Notes: a model not told the origin generated them from the letters alone. A DNA stretch of 64,000 bases from Desulfitibacter sp. BRH_c19 (GCA_001515945.1 LOER01000046.1:212164-276163); one strand, 5' to 3'; shown: positions 8,627 through 17,614, counted from the stretch's first letter. Program-made: numbers and translations.

Positions 8627-9949
8627 ATGGGTAATGTTATATGGAATAATAAAGAAATTCTGGAGTTTGAAAGTAATTACAAAGAATTCTTGATAGCTTC
8701 ATGCAACTCAAAAAATATCAACTATATTTTAGATACTGACAATGTAGTTATATTCCCTGCATTATATGATAAAACCATAATACTTAAAATGCTGAGTGAA
8801 CATGAGGAATTAAAGGAAACTATTAAAACTATAGAAAATTCACTTACAAGTGAAGGAGCTACAGTTTTAATTGATGGTGGAGAAACTGATAAACAATCTC
8901 TGGGGTACCTGGATGCACAAATTTTATTATCTTTTTCCTTTTCGAAAAATAATCCCAATCTAACTATTTATTTGCCTTTTAGTGACCAGGAAATTAGCCT
9001 ATCTCTCATAAAAAAACTCCTAAGACATTTAAATCTTTTAGACAGAAATATAACCTACAAGGTAGCAAGCTTTTGGGGCAAAATTACTGCAACTAAATAT
9101 TGGAACTATTTATATGGTAATCCAACCCCAACAATGGTTTTTGAACTAGGAATTCCTAGTCTACCTGATAAATTTCTAAGTAACTTTGGAGACAGTCTGT
9201 TAAAAAGCCTTGTCGAAGAGTTTAGTTATAAACCTAACAACGAAGAAATAGAGAGTGTTGTTAAATACTTTAATGATGTAACTCAAAGGTTATCTGCTGA
9301 CACATCTTTATCTAAAGAACAGCATCAGTTAAATGAACTTCTAGCTAAACTAGAACTACAAGAAGCTGAATTAGATGCATTAAAAAGATCTTATATAGAA
9401 ACAGAAGAAATAATAAAAGAAATAAATACAGAAAAAAATCAAGAAAAAGTTGAACTTAATGAGAAAATGCTAATTGTAGACAATCAAACACAGGAAGAAC
9501 AAAAACCTAACAAAAAAAATAATCTTGGAACTAATAAAAACAGAAAAACTCGCAAAAAGAAGGAGACAAAAGCCAAAAAGCTATACATGCCTATAAGTAA
9601 AAAAGAGCAGTCAAATCTTTACAAGTATAATCATTTGCCTTATCCGGTGAGGATCCCTGAAGGGGGTCCAGTATATGAATTTATGAGACCTAATCGTGAG
9701 ACTAAAAGCATAGATTTACCTACTTCCTTAACACCAAAAAACATGTGGGGGTCTCAAAAAATTTCTAGTAAAAATTATAATTATCAGGTGCCTATCAGCA
9801 CCTTCCGTTTACCGGGAAATAATACAAACGTGGGTAATACACATTCTAAGGATATGGAGCAGAAGAAAGAAATTGAAGATATTAGCTCTCAAGAAATAAT
9901 AGAAAGCATGAAGGATATCAATACTGCCCAAGAAACTAATGAAAAATAG
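8627..9949 (+). CDS. hypothetical protein with coiled coil and K-rich linker, probably sporulation-related
   Basis: 440 residues, family not recognised. Residues 1-215 look globular, with DGGETDKQSLGYLDAQILLSF and a motif NPTPTMVFELG near 165. Residues 225-290 are a Glu/Lys-rich coiled coil, 295-325 are very Lys-rich (KKNNLG, RKKKETKAKK), and the tail is disordered with Pro and Asn. AAGGTGGG precedes the ATG and CATAAGATA, a possible sporulation-sigma -10, lies 36 bases before it. Its position directly before two YheC/YheD genes suggests a spore assembly role; this is inference. Confidence 0.6.
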   Translation: MGNVIWNNKEILEFESNYKEFLIASCNSKNINYILDTDNVVIFPALYDKTIILKMLSEHEELKETIKTIENSLTSEGATVLIDGGETDKQSLGYLDAQILLSFSFSKNNPNLTIYLPFSDQEISLSLIKKLLRHLNLLDRNITYKVASFWGKITATKYWNYLYGNPTPTMVFELGIPSLPDKFLSNFGDSLLKSLVEEFSYKPNNEEIESVVKYFNDVTQRLSADTSLSKEQHQLNELLAKLELQEAELDALKRSYIETEEIIKEINTEKNQEKVELNEKMLIVDNQTQEEQKPNKKNNLGTNKNRKTRKKKETKAKKLYMPISKKEQSNLYKYNHLPYPVRIPEGGPVYEFMRPNRETKSIDLPTSLTPKNMWGSQKISSKNYNYQVPISTFRLPGNNTNVGNTHSKDMEQKKEIEDISSQEIIESMKDINTAQETNEK

Positions 9950-9953
9950 AAGC

Positions 9954-9991
9954 CTATAGGATACTCCTTTTGTGAGTGTCCTATAGTTTTT
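9954..9991 (+). terminator. strong intrinsic terminator
   Basis: CTATAGGATACTC and GAGTGTCCTATAG form a 13-pair stem with one G-U pair, followed by TTTTT, directly after the coiled-coil protein gene. Confidence 0.85.
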
Positions 9992-10198
9992 AACGGACTG
10001 CAGTAAATGTAAATTATAACGTTAAGGTACACATGGATTAGAATTATCATAGTATATCTTGAAATACACTTCTTAAATCATGACAGCTTCATTGCACAAA
10101 GAGGATAATTTGAACTCAAAAGAAACAAGAAAACCTAAGGAGGGTTTGAAATAAACAACTTTTATAAAATCCAGAACCCGAAGCAAGGACTTTTTACC

Positions 10199-11524
10199 TT
10201 GGAAGTTTTCGTCCAAGGATCACACAAAAAACAGCTTTTCTTAAACAATTCTCAGTTAGAGATGTTCAATCTCACCCCAGGTCAAGAACTAATCTTACAA
10301 CTTGGAGTTATAGACTCCTTAGTAGAAGTAGCAATACAAAATAGTCAGCGTTCAACTGATACTCTTTATATGACAGAAACGCTACTTGCTGACTTTTATT
10401 ATTACCAAGGTGAACCTTTAAAGCTGATTTATAGTTCAAATAGCAAACTGATTTTAGGCCCTAGTTTAGGTTTGACTTTAACGCCTCATTCATGGAGTAA
10501 TATTGACAAAAGTACTGCGATAAAAAAAAGAGCTCTTCTGGCCTTAGAAAAAGGTGTTCTCTTTTATTGCTTTCGCCTTAAGAACGTGGACTGGAAAAAC
10601 AATTTAGTGGAAGCATACTGTTTAAATCCTAATAACTATAACTGGGTTAAGAAAAATGTTCCTGTTCCTCATGTTATCTATGACAGGGGTTCACATCCCG
10701 GGCCAAAAACAGTAGAAAGTTACAATAACCAAGGAAAGGTTAATAACATTCAATGGATTAATACTACACGTACCTTTGGTAAGTGGGAAACTTTTCAAGC
10801 CTTTAGGTCTTTTAAAGACACTAGTAAATCCCACCCCGAAACAGCCTTCTTTACTTTACCAAACTTGAAAGAATTCTTGAAAAAATATATGTACACTTTT
10901 ATTAAGGATACTTATGGCAGGGGTGGTAAAAAAGTTTTTAGGATAGAAAAAGTAAAAAAATATTATCTATGTAAGGCAGGAGGAAATCAAATTAGAAGCT
11001 GGAAATTTGCCAATATAGAGACTCTTTATTCTTTTTTGTGTAATACTCTTGGAAAGAATCTTATTATTCAGCAGGGAATTTTTTTGGCTGAGATAGATGG
11101 AGGTCCCTTTGATATGCGTGTTTTAGTTCAAAAAGACATCAATAGCGAATGGATTATCTCCGCCGTGAACTTCCGGATTGCTAAACCAGGAGCTATCGTG
11201 ACTAACTTCGCTGCTGGCGCTAGAGACGTCTTTCTTACACCTGGGGAGGATTTACTTCATCCTGGCCTTTCTTGGGAAGTACTATCAAATCTTTCATCAA
11301 AGGCAGTTTACGCCTTGGAAAATTCCTTTGGAAGCTTAGGAGAAATAGGCTTGGATATAGGGTTAGATAAAGAAGGAAAACTATGGATTATTGAGGCTAA
11401 CAGCCGGCCTAGTAGCATCGCATACAGAACAGCCACCAAAGAAAAAAGTAATCAAATATTCGGCTTGCCAATAGACTACGCTACATCCCTAGTGAAACAC
11501 CTGTATAATAATTCACACAATTAA
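10199..11524 (+). CDS. YheC/YheD-family endospore-coat-associated ATP-grasp protein, long form
   Basis: At least 441 residues. An N-terminal beta domain (about 1-100, LEVFVQGSHKKQ, FNLTPGQEL) is followed by an ATP-grasp domain (about 190-435) with the glycine-rich loop YGRGGKKV, DMRVLVQ, and a metal/ATP motif IGLDIGLDKEGKLWIIEANSR. YheC/YheD proteins are found with spore coat in Bacillus; they are thought to ligate or modify a peptide, with substrate unknown. The first standard start is this TTG, but it has no ribosome site, whereas AAGGAGGG at 10137-10144 is ideally placed for an ATA codon at 10151 in the same frame. The true protein is probably 16 residues longer. Confidence 0.8.
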   Translation: MEVFVQGSHKKQLFLNNSQLEMFNLTPGQELILQLGVIDSLVEVAIQNSQRSTDTLYMTETLLADFYYYQGEPLKLIYSSNSKLILGPSLGLTLTPHSWSNIDKSTAIKKRALLALEKGVLFYCFRLKNVDWKNNLVEAYCLNPNNYNWVKKNVPVPHVIYDRGSHPGPKTVESYNNQGKVNNIQWINTTRTFGKWETFQAFRSFKDTSKSHPETAFFTLPNLKEFLKKYMYTFIKDTYGRGGKKVFRIEKVKKYYLCKAGGNQIRSWKFANIETLYSFLCNTLGKNLIIQQGIFLAEIDGGPFDMRVLVQKDINSEWIISAVNFRIAKPGAIVTNFAAGARDVFLTPGEDLLHPGLSWEVLSNLSSKAVYALENSFGSLGEIGLDIGLDKEGKLWIIEANSRPSSIAYRTATKEKSNQIFGLPIDYATSLVKHLYNNSHN

Positions 11525-11541
11525 TTAGGAGGATAACAAAA

Positions 11542-12639
11542 ATGTTAAGAAATAAACCTGTCGTAGGAGTAGTTGTTAACAAAACTTCTATAAATAAGCT
11601 TTTAAAGCAAGAACAAGTATCACAAATTAAAGATTTAATAAAAGCTAACAAACATGCAAATACAACTTTATTTTTTTTTACCATTAAGAATGTTGATATT
11701 GTAAAGAAACGGATAATAGGCACTTATTATAATGATAAAAAAGGTCTCTGGGAGAAAAAACAGTTTCCTTACCCAGATTTCATTTACAGAAAAAGCAGTA
11801 ATTTAAGAACTCAAAAAAAATTAGCAGCTACCTTTGAGAAACAGCTCCGAAAAGAAAATATTCAATCATTGAACTACATATATGGATTTAATAAATGGAA
11901 GGTTTATAACAGTTTATCTAAAGATAAGGATTTTCTTCAGTATTTACCATTAACACTTATGTATAAGAGACCAAATGACTTAAAGAAACTTTTTGCAATA
12001 AGCAATAAAGTTTATCTAAAAGCTTGTCGAGGTGGAAAAGGCAGGCAAGTTGTTTGTGTAAGCAAATTGCCTAATGGAAAATATGAATTCAGTTGTTTTA
12101 TTGAAAAATTGTATGTCGAAAAAATAGATGATTTCAATAAGCTTATTAAAAAAATTCTAGGATTTTTTGGCTCAAAAAAATTTGTGGTTCAACAAGCAAT
12201 TGATCTTATAACAATCGGCAAAAGTATTGTGGATCTCCGTGCAGAAGTACAAAGAAATGGTAGTGGAGAAATAACAGTAACAGCCATTCCTGTTCGTGTT
12301 GGTCGTTACAATTCACCCATCACCACACATGCTAAGAGCTATACCTTTGATTACTTTTTTGAAGAAATTATGAAATACTCTCAAGAGGAAATTGAAAGTC
12401 TAAAAACTAAGGTAAATAACTTCCTAATTACTGCCTACAGGTCCATAGAAAGAATTTATGGGCCAAGTGGTGATATAGGAATAGACATTGGTCTGGATAA
12501 AGAAGGTCGCTTATGGTTTATTGAATGCAACGCTCGCTCTTTAAAAGTGTCACTTAATAACGCATATGACAAAGAGACAATCAATCAATCATATTTAAAC
12601 ATACTAGAATATGCTAAGTATTTGTATTCCTTACGCTAA
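11542..12639 (+). CDS. YheC/YheD-family ATP-grasp protein, short form
   Basis: 365 residues. It lacks the long N-terminal domain of the gene before it. ATP-grasp features include the loop KACRGGKGRQVV near 160, VDLRAEVQRNG, and IGIDIGLDKEGRLWFIECNAR near 315-335. TTAGGAGGATAACAAAA precedes the ATG, and only 17 bases separate it from the preceding YheD-like gene, so the two form an operon. The motif YIYGFNKWKVYNSLS is shared with the third paralogue at 17.8 kb. A role in spore coat maturation is inferred from the family. Confidence 0.85.
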   Translation: MLRNKPVVGVVVNKTSINKLLKQEQVSQIKDLIKANKHANTTLFFFTIKNVDIVKKRIIGTYYNDKKGLWEKKQFPYPDFIYRKSSNLRTQKKLAATFEKQLRKENIQSLNYIYGFNKWKVYNSLSKDKDFLQYLPLTLMYKRPNDLKKLFAISNKVYLKACRGGKGRQVVCVSKLPNGKYEFSCFIEKLYVEKIDDFNKLIKKILGFFGSKKFVVQQAIDLITIGKSIVDLRAEVQRNGSGEITVTAIPVRVGRYNSPITTHAKSYTFDYFFEEIMKYSQEEIESLKTKVNNFLITAYRSIERIYGPSGDIGIDIGLDKEGRLWFIECNARSLKVSLNNAYDKETINQSYLNILEYAKYLYSLR

Positions 12640-13185
12640 GCCTTTTTCCAGTTCTTCTAGTAAATCTATGTAATTTTTCTGTATTTTCTTTGAAGTAGCA
12701 CTATTTTCCACTTCTCGAGAATATTCTTCTACATACTCTCTCCCAGCTTGAGAGAGATTTTTTTCTGCAAATACATAGATAACATTATCCTCTTTATCAA
12801 TATGCCGGTTTAACAAATCTGTGTAGGCTATGGCGTTTCCGATAATATCTAGTCTGGCATCCATGTTTCCATTTTCCACTTCACCTACAGCCCTCTCAAG
12901 ATTTTGAATAAATAACCTACCACTATCATGTTCAATGAACATACCTGTAATTGAGCTTTTAGCAGCATTATTATCTACTTCCTGATTTACTCTTTTAAAA
13001 AGAATATCTTCCTCTTTACTGTGATGATGCTTGTCAGCATAGTTTCTAACAAAATCAATAGCTTTATAGAAATCAGCATAGTTTATCTGTTTATGATTTA
13101 ATATTTTTAAGCAATACTTCCTAATTACGGTAAGCATTCTTTTAATGTAGGTATGTTCATGTACCATTAGGTCTATAGACTTCAT
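12631..13185 (-). CDS. hemerythrin-domain protein
   Basis: 184 residues of four-helix hemerythrin type. Likely di-iron ligands are H9 (VHEHTYI), the HHHSKEED cluster near 54-61, FIEHDSGR near 85 and NRHIDKEDNVIY near 128. Such proteins sense or bind O2 or NO, or protect anaerobes against them. It is the last gene of a compact three-gene unit with a 42-residue small protein and a DUF1858 protein. Its 3' end overlaps the convergent YheC gene by 9 bases. Confidence 0.85.
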   Translation of the reverse strand: MKSIDLMVHEHTYIKRMLTVIRKYCLKILNHKQINYADFYKAIDFVRNYADKHHHSKEEDILFKRVNQEVDNNAAKSSITGMFIEHDSGRLFIQNLERAVGEVENGNMDARLDIIGNAIAYTDLLNRHIDKEDNVIYVFAEKNLSQAGREYVEEYSREVENSATSKKIQKNYIDLLEELEKGLA

Positions 13186-13186
13186 C

Positions 13187-13315
13187 TTAACTATCCTCCA
13201 ATCTAACTATTCTATTTGTTTTTTTCCCTGAGGAATATTCTGCAGTATATTCATACCTTTGAGGCAAGGACTTTACAAAGGACTTGATCCATTCATCTCT
13301 CAAAAACGCACTCAA
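13187..13315 (-). CDS. 42-residue small protein between DUF1858 and hemerythrin genes
   Basis: A short open frame starting at TTG with a near-perfect ribosome site AAGGGAGG seven bases before it, and ending one base before the hemerythrin ATG. The peptide begins SAFLRDEWIKSFVKSL and ends IVRLEDS; it is charged, with no membrane segment. The tight packing (13 bases after the DUF1858 stop, 1 base before hemerythrin) argues that it is translated, or at least that its translation is coupled to that of hemerythrin. I do not recognise a family. Confidence 0.55.
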   Translation of the reverse strand: MSAFLRDEWIKSFVKSLPQRYEYTAEYSSGKKTNRIVRLEDS

Positions 13316-13328
13316 GGTTATGCCTCCC

Positions 13329-13514
13329 TTAATCCTTATTAAGACTCTTCAAAATCTTCTCAACCTCTAAACCATGTACTTTGGCTGCATCCTCTATACT
13401 CTCCATCTGGGAAGAAGGACAACCTAGGCAACCCATTCCAAACTCAGCAAGAATTTTAGTAGCTTCTGGTTTTTTCCTCAATACATCTCCAATTAACATA
13501 TCCTTTGTAATCAC
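13329..13514 (-). CDS. DUF1858-domain protein
   Basis: 61 residues: the N-terminus ITKDMLIGDVLRKKPEAT and the motif GMGCLGCPSS are classic for DUF1858, a small domain often joined to or encoded beside hemerythrin, hybrid-cluster or other nitrosative-stress proteins. The CxxC pair may bind a cofactor or be redox active. I chose the GTG start because AAAGGGG lies 9 bases before it and because homologues begin MITKDM; a TTG 13 codons upstream is open but lacks support. First gene of the hemerythrin operon. Confidence 0.85.
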   Translation of the reverse strand: MITKDMLIGDVLRKKPEATKILAEFGMGCLGCPSSQMESIEDAAKVHGLEVEKILKSLNKD

Positions 13515-13693
13515 TAATATAATCCCCTTTCTATCTGAGTTTTTAGTAATCAAATCATAACTCCATTCCTATTATTCAACCATTTGACACTACATATCCA
13601 TTTTGTTTTATACAATATTTGTCTTATGTTCAATTATTTCCAGAGTTTTAAGATACCCAATACTAATAGAAATTCCTCTAGATTCCATCTTAT

Positions 13694-13740
13694 GAAAAAA
13701 AGAGTTCACAAGTCTCATTTACTGGGACTTATGAACTCTT
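13694..13740 (-). terminator. intrinsic terminator of the cbiMQO operon
   Basis: On the minus strand AAGAGTTCATAAGTC and GACTTGTGAACTCTT pair with one mismatch around an 11-base loop and are followed by seven T. It begins 2 bases after the cbiO stop. Confidence 0.85.
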
Positions 13741-13741
13741 C

Positions 13742-14497
13742 TCATTTCCTTGTGCTGCATATTGGACAATTCTGCATGCTTAATGGCTTTTCAAGTCCAC
13801 ACTCTTCTAACATTTCCTGATCATTAAACAAGTCAAGTGTGGAGCCATCTTTAATTATCCTGCCATCCTTGATAACAATTGTTCTCTCACATAAATCCAG
13901 AACCAAATCTAAATCATGGGTGGCAATAATTTTAGTATGTGAAAAGCCAGAAAGAAGATCTATTAATCGGCGTCTTGATTTTGGGTCTAGTGACGAAGTG
14001 GGCTCATCCATAACCAAGATGTTGGGCTCCATAGCCAGTACTGATGCAATTGCTACTGCTCGCTTTTCGCCTCCTGATAGCTTATACGGAGGTCTATTAA
14101 TTAAGTGCAGGGCACCTACTGTTTCAAGCGATGCCTTTACCCTTTTATCAACCTCATCCTCAGGCAGTTTATAATTTCTGGGTCCAAAGGCAACATCATC
14201 ATAAACAGTAGTCATAAATAGTTGATCATCTGCATCTTGAAAAACCATTCCTACACTTTGGCGTATCATTGGTAATGTCTTTTTAACCACGGGAATTTCC
14301 CCTACACGTACTTCTCCCTCAAGTGGCAACAGGACACCCACCAAATGCATCAATAAAGTAGACTTGCCTGCGCCATTTGCTCCAACAATACCTACAGATT
14401 CCCCATGGATAATTTGAAAATTAATACCATTTAGAGCTACTCTTCCATCGGGATACTTATATTTTAAATTATTAACTTCAATGATATGATGGCTCAT
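13742..14497 (-). CDS. cbiO: ECF-type cobalt/nickel transporter ATPase CbiO
   Basis: 251 residues, an ABC ATPase powering metal uptake with CbiM and CbiQ. Walker A is GANGAGKSTL near 36-45, the signature LSGGEKR near 138, Walker B ILVMDEPTSSLD near 158, and the H-loop ATHDLD near 192. An unusual Cys-containing tail (MQNCPICSTRK) follows the ATPase fold. Its ATG overlaps the cbiQ stop by 4 bases, so translation is coupled. It is the last gene of the operon. Confidence 0.92.
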   Translation of the reverse strand: MSHHIIEVNNLKYKYPDGRVALNGINFQIIHGESVGIVGANGAGKSTLLMHLVGVLLPLEGEVRVGEIPVVKKTLPMIRQSVGMVFQDADDQLFMTTVYDDVAFGPRNYKLPEDEVDKRVKASLETVGALHLINRPPYKLSGGEKRAVAIASVLAMEPNILVMDEPTSSLDPKSRRRLIDLLSGFSHTKIIATHDLDLVLDLCERTIVIKDGRIIKDGSTLDLFNDQEMLEECGLEKPLSMQNCPICSTRK

Positions 14498-15306
14498 TTT
14501 CCTACTCCTGTCATTAATGTACCTATTAGATTTGAAATATCAAAATATCTTACTACTATAAAAAATACTGACCAGCTTATAAAATATCCAATATCTTTTA
14601 TATAAAACCTCTGTTCACTACCAGTATTAAACTCCCCTACAAACCCTCTGCAGCACATGGATTGATAAACTCGCTGTGCCCTTGTTATAGTCCTTAAAAG
14701 CAATTGACCTGTTAAAGGCCCCCAACTACTAAAGCGGATACCCTTATCATATGGTGAACGAAGTGAATAACCTCTAAGAATTCTGGCCAGCTCCTCTATC
14801 AAAACTGATATGTATCTATATGTTAAGAGAAGCTGCATAACAAATATTTGCGGTACCCTCATTAATCTTAATGAGAATGCTATTTTTGTCATTCCCGTTG
14901 TTGCTATCAAAATAAAAGCGGCAAGTATTGTCATGATACCTTTAAGCAAAAGCGATACAAAGGAAACCCAGCCAGCAGAAATAGTAATATCTGAAAAGAT
15001 GACTATGGTATTTGTATCAAAGAATGGATTAAAAGCCCCAATACAAATTATGAAGGGCATTACGATTATCATTCTCTTAAGTATAGGAATAGCAGGAATC
15101 TCAGCTAATGCCATTATAGTTATGGGGTAAAAAATGAGAGGTATCAAGCCGCTAAGCTCATATTTACCAAAAGATACAGCAGTTATCAAGAACACAAAGG
15201 TTGTAAATACCTTCATGAGTGGATGAATTTTATGAATAACTGTATCTTTTTCTGCTATTTCATCAAGAATTCTAATGTTATAAAATGAATCAATTATTTT
15301 AGACAT
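14494..15306 (-). CDS. cbiQ: ECF-type cobalt/nickel transporter T component CbiQ
   Basis: 270 residues with about five to six hydrophobic segments. The cytoplasmic coupling region shows the Ala-Arg-Gly type motifs of EcfT proteins (EELARILRGYSLRS and ITRAQRVYQSMCCRGF), which contact the ATPase. The N-terminal IHPLMKVF is also typical. It lies 7 bases after cbiM and overlaps cbiO, as in other cbiMQO operons. Confidence 0.92.
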   Translation of the reverse strand: MSKIIDSFYNIRILDEIAEKDTVIHKIHPLMKVFTTFVFLITAVSFGKYELSGLIPLIFYPITIMALAEIPAIPILKRMIIVMPFIICIGAFNPFFDTNTIVIFSDITISAGWVSFVSLLLKGIMTILAAFILIATTGMTKIAFSLRLMRVPQIFVMQLLLTYRYISVLIEELARILRGYSLRSPYDKGIRFSSWGPLTGQLLLRTITRAQRVYQSMCCRGFVGEFNTGSEQRFYIKDIGYFISWSVFFIVVRYFDISNLIGTLMTGVGK

Positions 15307-15313
15307 AAATCCA

Positions 15314-16351
15314 TCAAATCCTTTGTCTACGCCTCTTAACTGTGTGTAAACAATATCCCAACAATCCAGCTGCCAAAAGAGTTATTAATCCTCCTACCAA
15401 TCCTGCTATACTAGTTCCTGCATCAACAATAGAAGCTGATACTTCACTTTCTTCTTGAGAATTATCTACGCTAGATTTAAAAGAATAATCCGGAAGAAAG
15501 GCAACTTTTTCCTGAATTGATTCCAATGTTTTATGGATGCCGTTTTGTGCCTCCAACTCTTCAGTTCCCGAGACTTTATAAATAGCCCATTCTAGCCCAT
15601 CTGGATGCTCTGATGCAAACCATGAGAATACAGCTCCAATTAATACTGCGGCAATGGCAATGGCTGCTATTGTTTTTTTAATAGAAAACACACTTGATTT
15701 GCCATTTCCAGCAGTCCTTTCAATTAGCTCAGGATGGGACTTCCAAACAAAGGATACTACTGTTGCTGTTACTAAGCCTTCAATAATTCCGATCGCAAAA
15801 TGAATAGGCTGCATTAGAAGAACAAAGCTAGTAAAAGGCAGCTCTGTTTTTCCAGAAAACAATGTCTGGAGTACAACGCTAAAAGCCCCAAGCTGGAGTG
15901 CAATTACTGCTGACAACATAATGGCCATGAACAGCCTTGAAGATGAATATCCTTTACTCATAATGGGTCTATAGATTAATAGATAGCCAACAAAGCATGT
16001 AAAGAACCCAAGATTAAAAGAATTAGCTCCTAAAGCAAGCAGCCCGCCATCAGCAAAGAATAATGCCTGTATACTTAAAATAGATATCATGGTCAGAAAA
16101 CCTGCATAGGGTCCAAGTAGAATTGCTAATAACATACCCCCACCTAAATGCCCACTTGAACCTGTTCCTGGAATTGCAAAGTTAATCATTTGGACTGCAA
16201 ATATAAAAGCTCCCATTACTCCCATTAAAGGAATTTTTTGTTCATCAATATTATCTTTTAGCTTTTTAACTGAATATGCAGCAACACCTGCTGTTGCCGC
16301 CAGCATGGTCACACCAACCACAGGCGATATTAAAGCGTCAGCCATATGCAT
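15314..16351 (-). CDS. cbiM: cobalt/nickel substrate-binding membrane protein, CbiM fused to a PDGLE (CbiN/NikN-like) domain
   Basis: 345 residues. The N-terminus MHMADALISPVVG carries the family's metal-coordinating M-H-M-A-D residues (His2), followed by about six membrane segments with GTGSSGHLGGG near 60-70. The C-terminal part (about 230-345) contains HPDGLEWA and a final membrane helix, the mark of NikMN/CbiMN fusions. Such fusions transport Ni2+ or Co2+; sequence alone does not decide which. First gene of the operon, with a terminator-like leader hairpin in front. Confidence 0.9.
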   Translation of the reverse strand: MHMADALISPVVGVTMLAATAGVAAYSVKKLKDNIDEQKIPLMGVMGAFIFAVQMINFAIPGTGSSGHLGGGMLLAILLGPYAGFLTMISILSIQALFFADGGLLALGANSFNLGFFTCFVGYLLIYRPIMSKGYSSSRLFMAIMLSAVIALQLGAFSVVLQTLFSGKTELPFTSFVLLMQPIHFAIGIIEGLVTATVVSFVWKSHPELIERTAGNGKSSVFSIKKTIAAIAIAAVLIGAVFSWFASEHPDGLEWAIYKVSGTEELEAQNGIHKTLESIQEKVAFLPDYSFKSSVDNSQEESEVSASIVDAGTSIAGLVGGLITLLAAGLLGYCLHTVKRRRQRI

Positions 16352-16382
16352 AGCGATTCCTCCTAAAATTAGTTAGAAAAAC

Positions 16383-16437
16383 AAAAAACCGTGAAAACTT
16401 AAGTAACTGCTTTTCGCAGTCTATTCAGTCTCCATGG
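16383..16437 (-). promoter_or_regulatory. terminator-like leader hairpin before cbiM (attenuator or upstream terminator)
   Basis: On the minus strand CCATGGAGACT and AGTTTTCACGG pair over 11 positions (one mismatch, two G-U), enclosing a second stem ACTGC-GAAAA-GCAGT, and are followed by TTTTTTG. Only about 30 bases separate the T-run from the cbiM ATG, too little for an ordinary promoter, so the hairpin should lie inside the cbiM leader. It could control metal-transporter expression, or merely end the upstream ADP-ribosylglycohydrolase transcript. Confidence 0.5.
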
Positions 16438-16564
16438 CTAAATTATAATTTTTAATTTTACAATCTATGTTATGACATGCTTTTTCGCCTTTACTAAACC
16501 TACATGGTTTAATTGCTTAATAAAATTATATAATAATAGACTATCAATGTCTAGAGATAAATTA

Positions 16565-17614
16565 TTAAAAGCCTGGATACATATCCCACCAGTCCCTGGT
16601 GTCCTGAAATCTTGTGAGCAAGTCATCTGCTATCTTTGTAAGCAGCTCTGTTAATTCTAACCTCTCTATCCATTCACTTTGTATAGAGCTTACTCCTAAA
16701 TAAGCCCCTAAAATATTACCCGTAATAGCTCCCGTACTATCGCTGTCCCCATCATGATTTACCGCCGCAATTACTGCCTTCTTAAAATCATCATTATATT
16801 TAATAGCGCAGTATAAAGAAATAGCTAGCGCCTCTTCACCTACCCATCCTTCCCCAAGCTTTTTAATGGCATCATGTGCCTCTAGATCTGTTTGTGACAG
16901 TTCAAGTGCTGTAATAGTGATTCTTGTGCACTCCTCGTGTCCATTATATTGCACAGCTTGCTGTAGGGCATCTTCTACTGCTTCAGTTATTTCCATACCA
17001 TCAATTATGCCTGCAATTGAATGCGCTAGAATACCTGCAGAAATGTATCCACTTGGATGCCCATGGGTCAAAGCTGCACATTCACAAGCTATTTTAAAGG
17101 CTTCATCTTTTGTAAAAAATAACCCTATGGGAGCTGACCTCATAACTCCACCACAACCCTTACTATTATTTAAGGGCTTTTCAATTTCTCCCATCACACC
17201 GCTATTTAATGCTGTCAAGCATGTGTTACCAGGTCCACGTCTAGCATAAAGATCCCCAACGTTAAGTAGCCAGCTATCTAATAACAATTTGTTATCTTCC
17301 TTTATAGTTAATTGGCCTTGGGTATGTAACCACCTTAGGTAAGCATTATGGACTACTGTTGGAATATGGCATATACTCTTGCTATTCCCCCTTGTATAAG
17401 CTCTTAAAAGTCCTTCGGAAGTAAAGATAGTCATTTGAGTATCATCTGTTATGTCTGCTTTGCCATTTTCCCCTACTATTAAATCTGTTATTCCTTCATT
17501 ACTAAAGTGTCTTGTAATTTCCTCAAATTTCATGAATTCAACTGGCCTGCCAAGGGCATCACCTATCGCTCCACCTAATAAACACCCTCTAAAAAATTCT
17601 TTATTTCTTTTCAT
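16565..17614 (-). CDS. ADP-ribosylglycohydrolase family protein
   Basis: 349 residues. Landmarks of the DraG/ARH family are the N-terminal GGAIGDALGRPVEF, TDDTQMTIFT with Mg2+-ligating Thr-Asp-Asp, and NHDGDSDSTGAITGN near 290, which supplies the second metal ligands. The enzyme removes ADP-ribose from modified arginine or other acceptors. The start was placed at MKRNKEFF because GGAAGGTATTAAT precedes it; the open frame runs 35 codons further upstream without support. Transcribed in the same direction as cbiMQO. Confidence 0.88.
   Translation of the reverse strand: MKRNKEFFRGCLLGGAIGDALGRPVEFMKFEEITRHFSNEGITDLIVGENGKADITDDTQMTIFTSEGLLRAYTRGNSKSICHIPTVVHNAYLRWLHTQGQLTIKEDNKLLLDSWLLNVGDLYARRGPGNTCLTALNSGVMGEIEKPLNNSKGCGGVMRSAPIGLFFTKDEAFKIACECAALTHGHPSGYISAGILAHSIAGIIDGMEITEAVEDALQQAVQYNGHEECTRITITALELSQTDLEAHDAIKKLGEGWVGEEALAISLYCAIKYNDDFKKAVIAAVNHDGDSDSTGAITGNILGAYLGVSSIQSEWIERLELTELLTKIADDLLTRFQDTRDWWDMYPGF

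Noticed and set aside
8413..8628. 71-residue open frame on the minus strand
   Set aside because: It lies over the structured repeat and terminator, has no ribosome site, and its composition is not protein-like.
16352..16564. Possible cobalamin or NiCo riboswitch before cbiM
   Set aside because: I see a terminator-like hairpin, but not the conserved cores of either riboswitch class.
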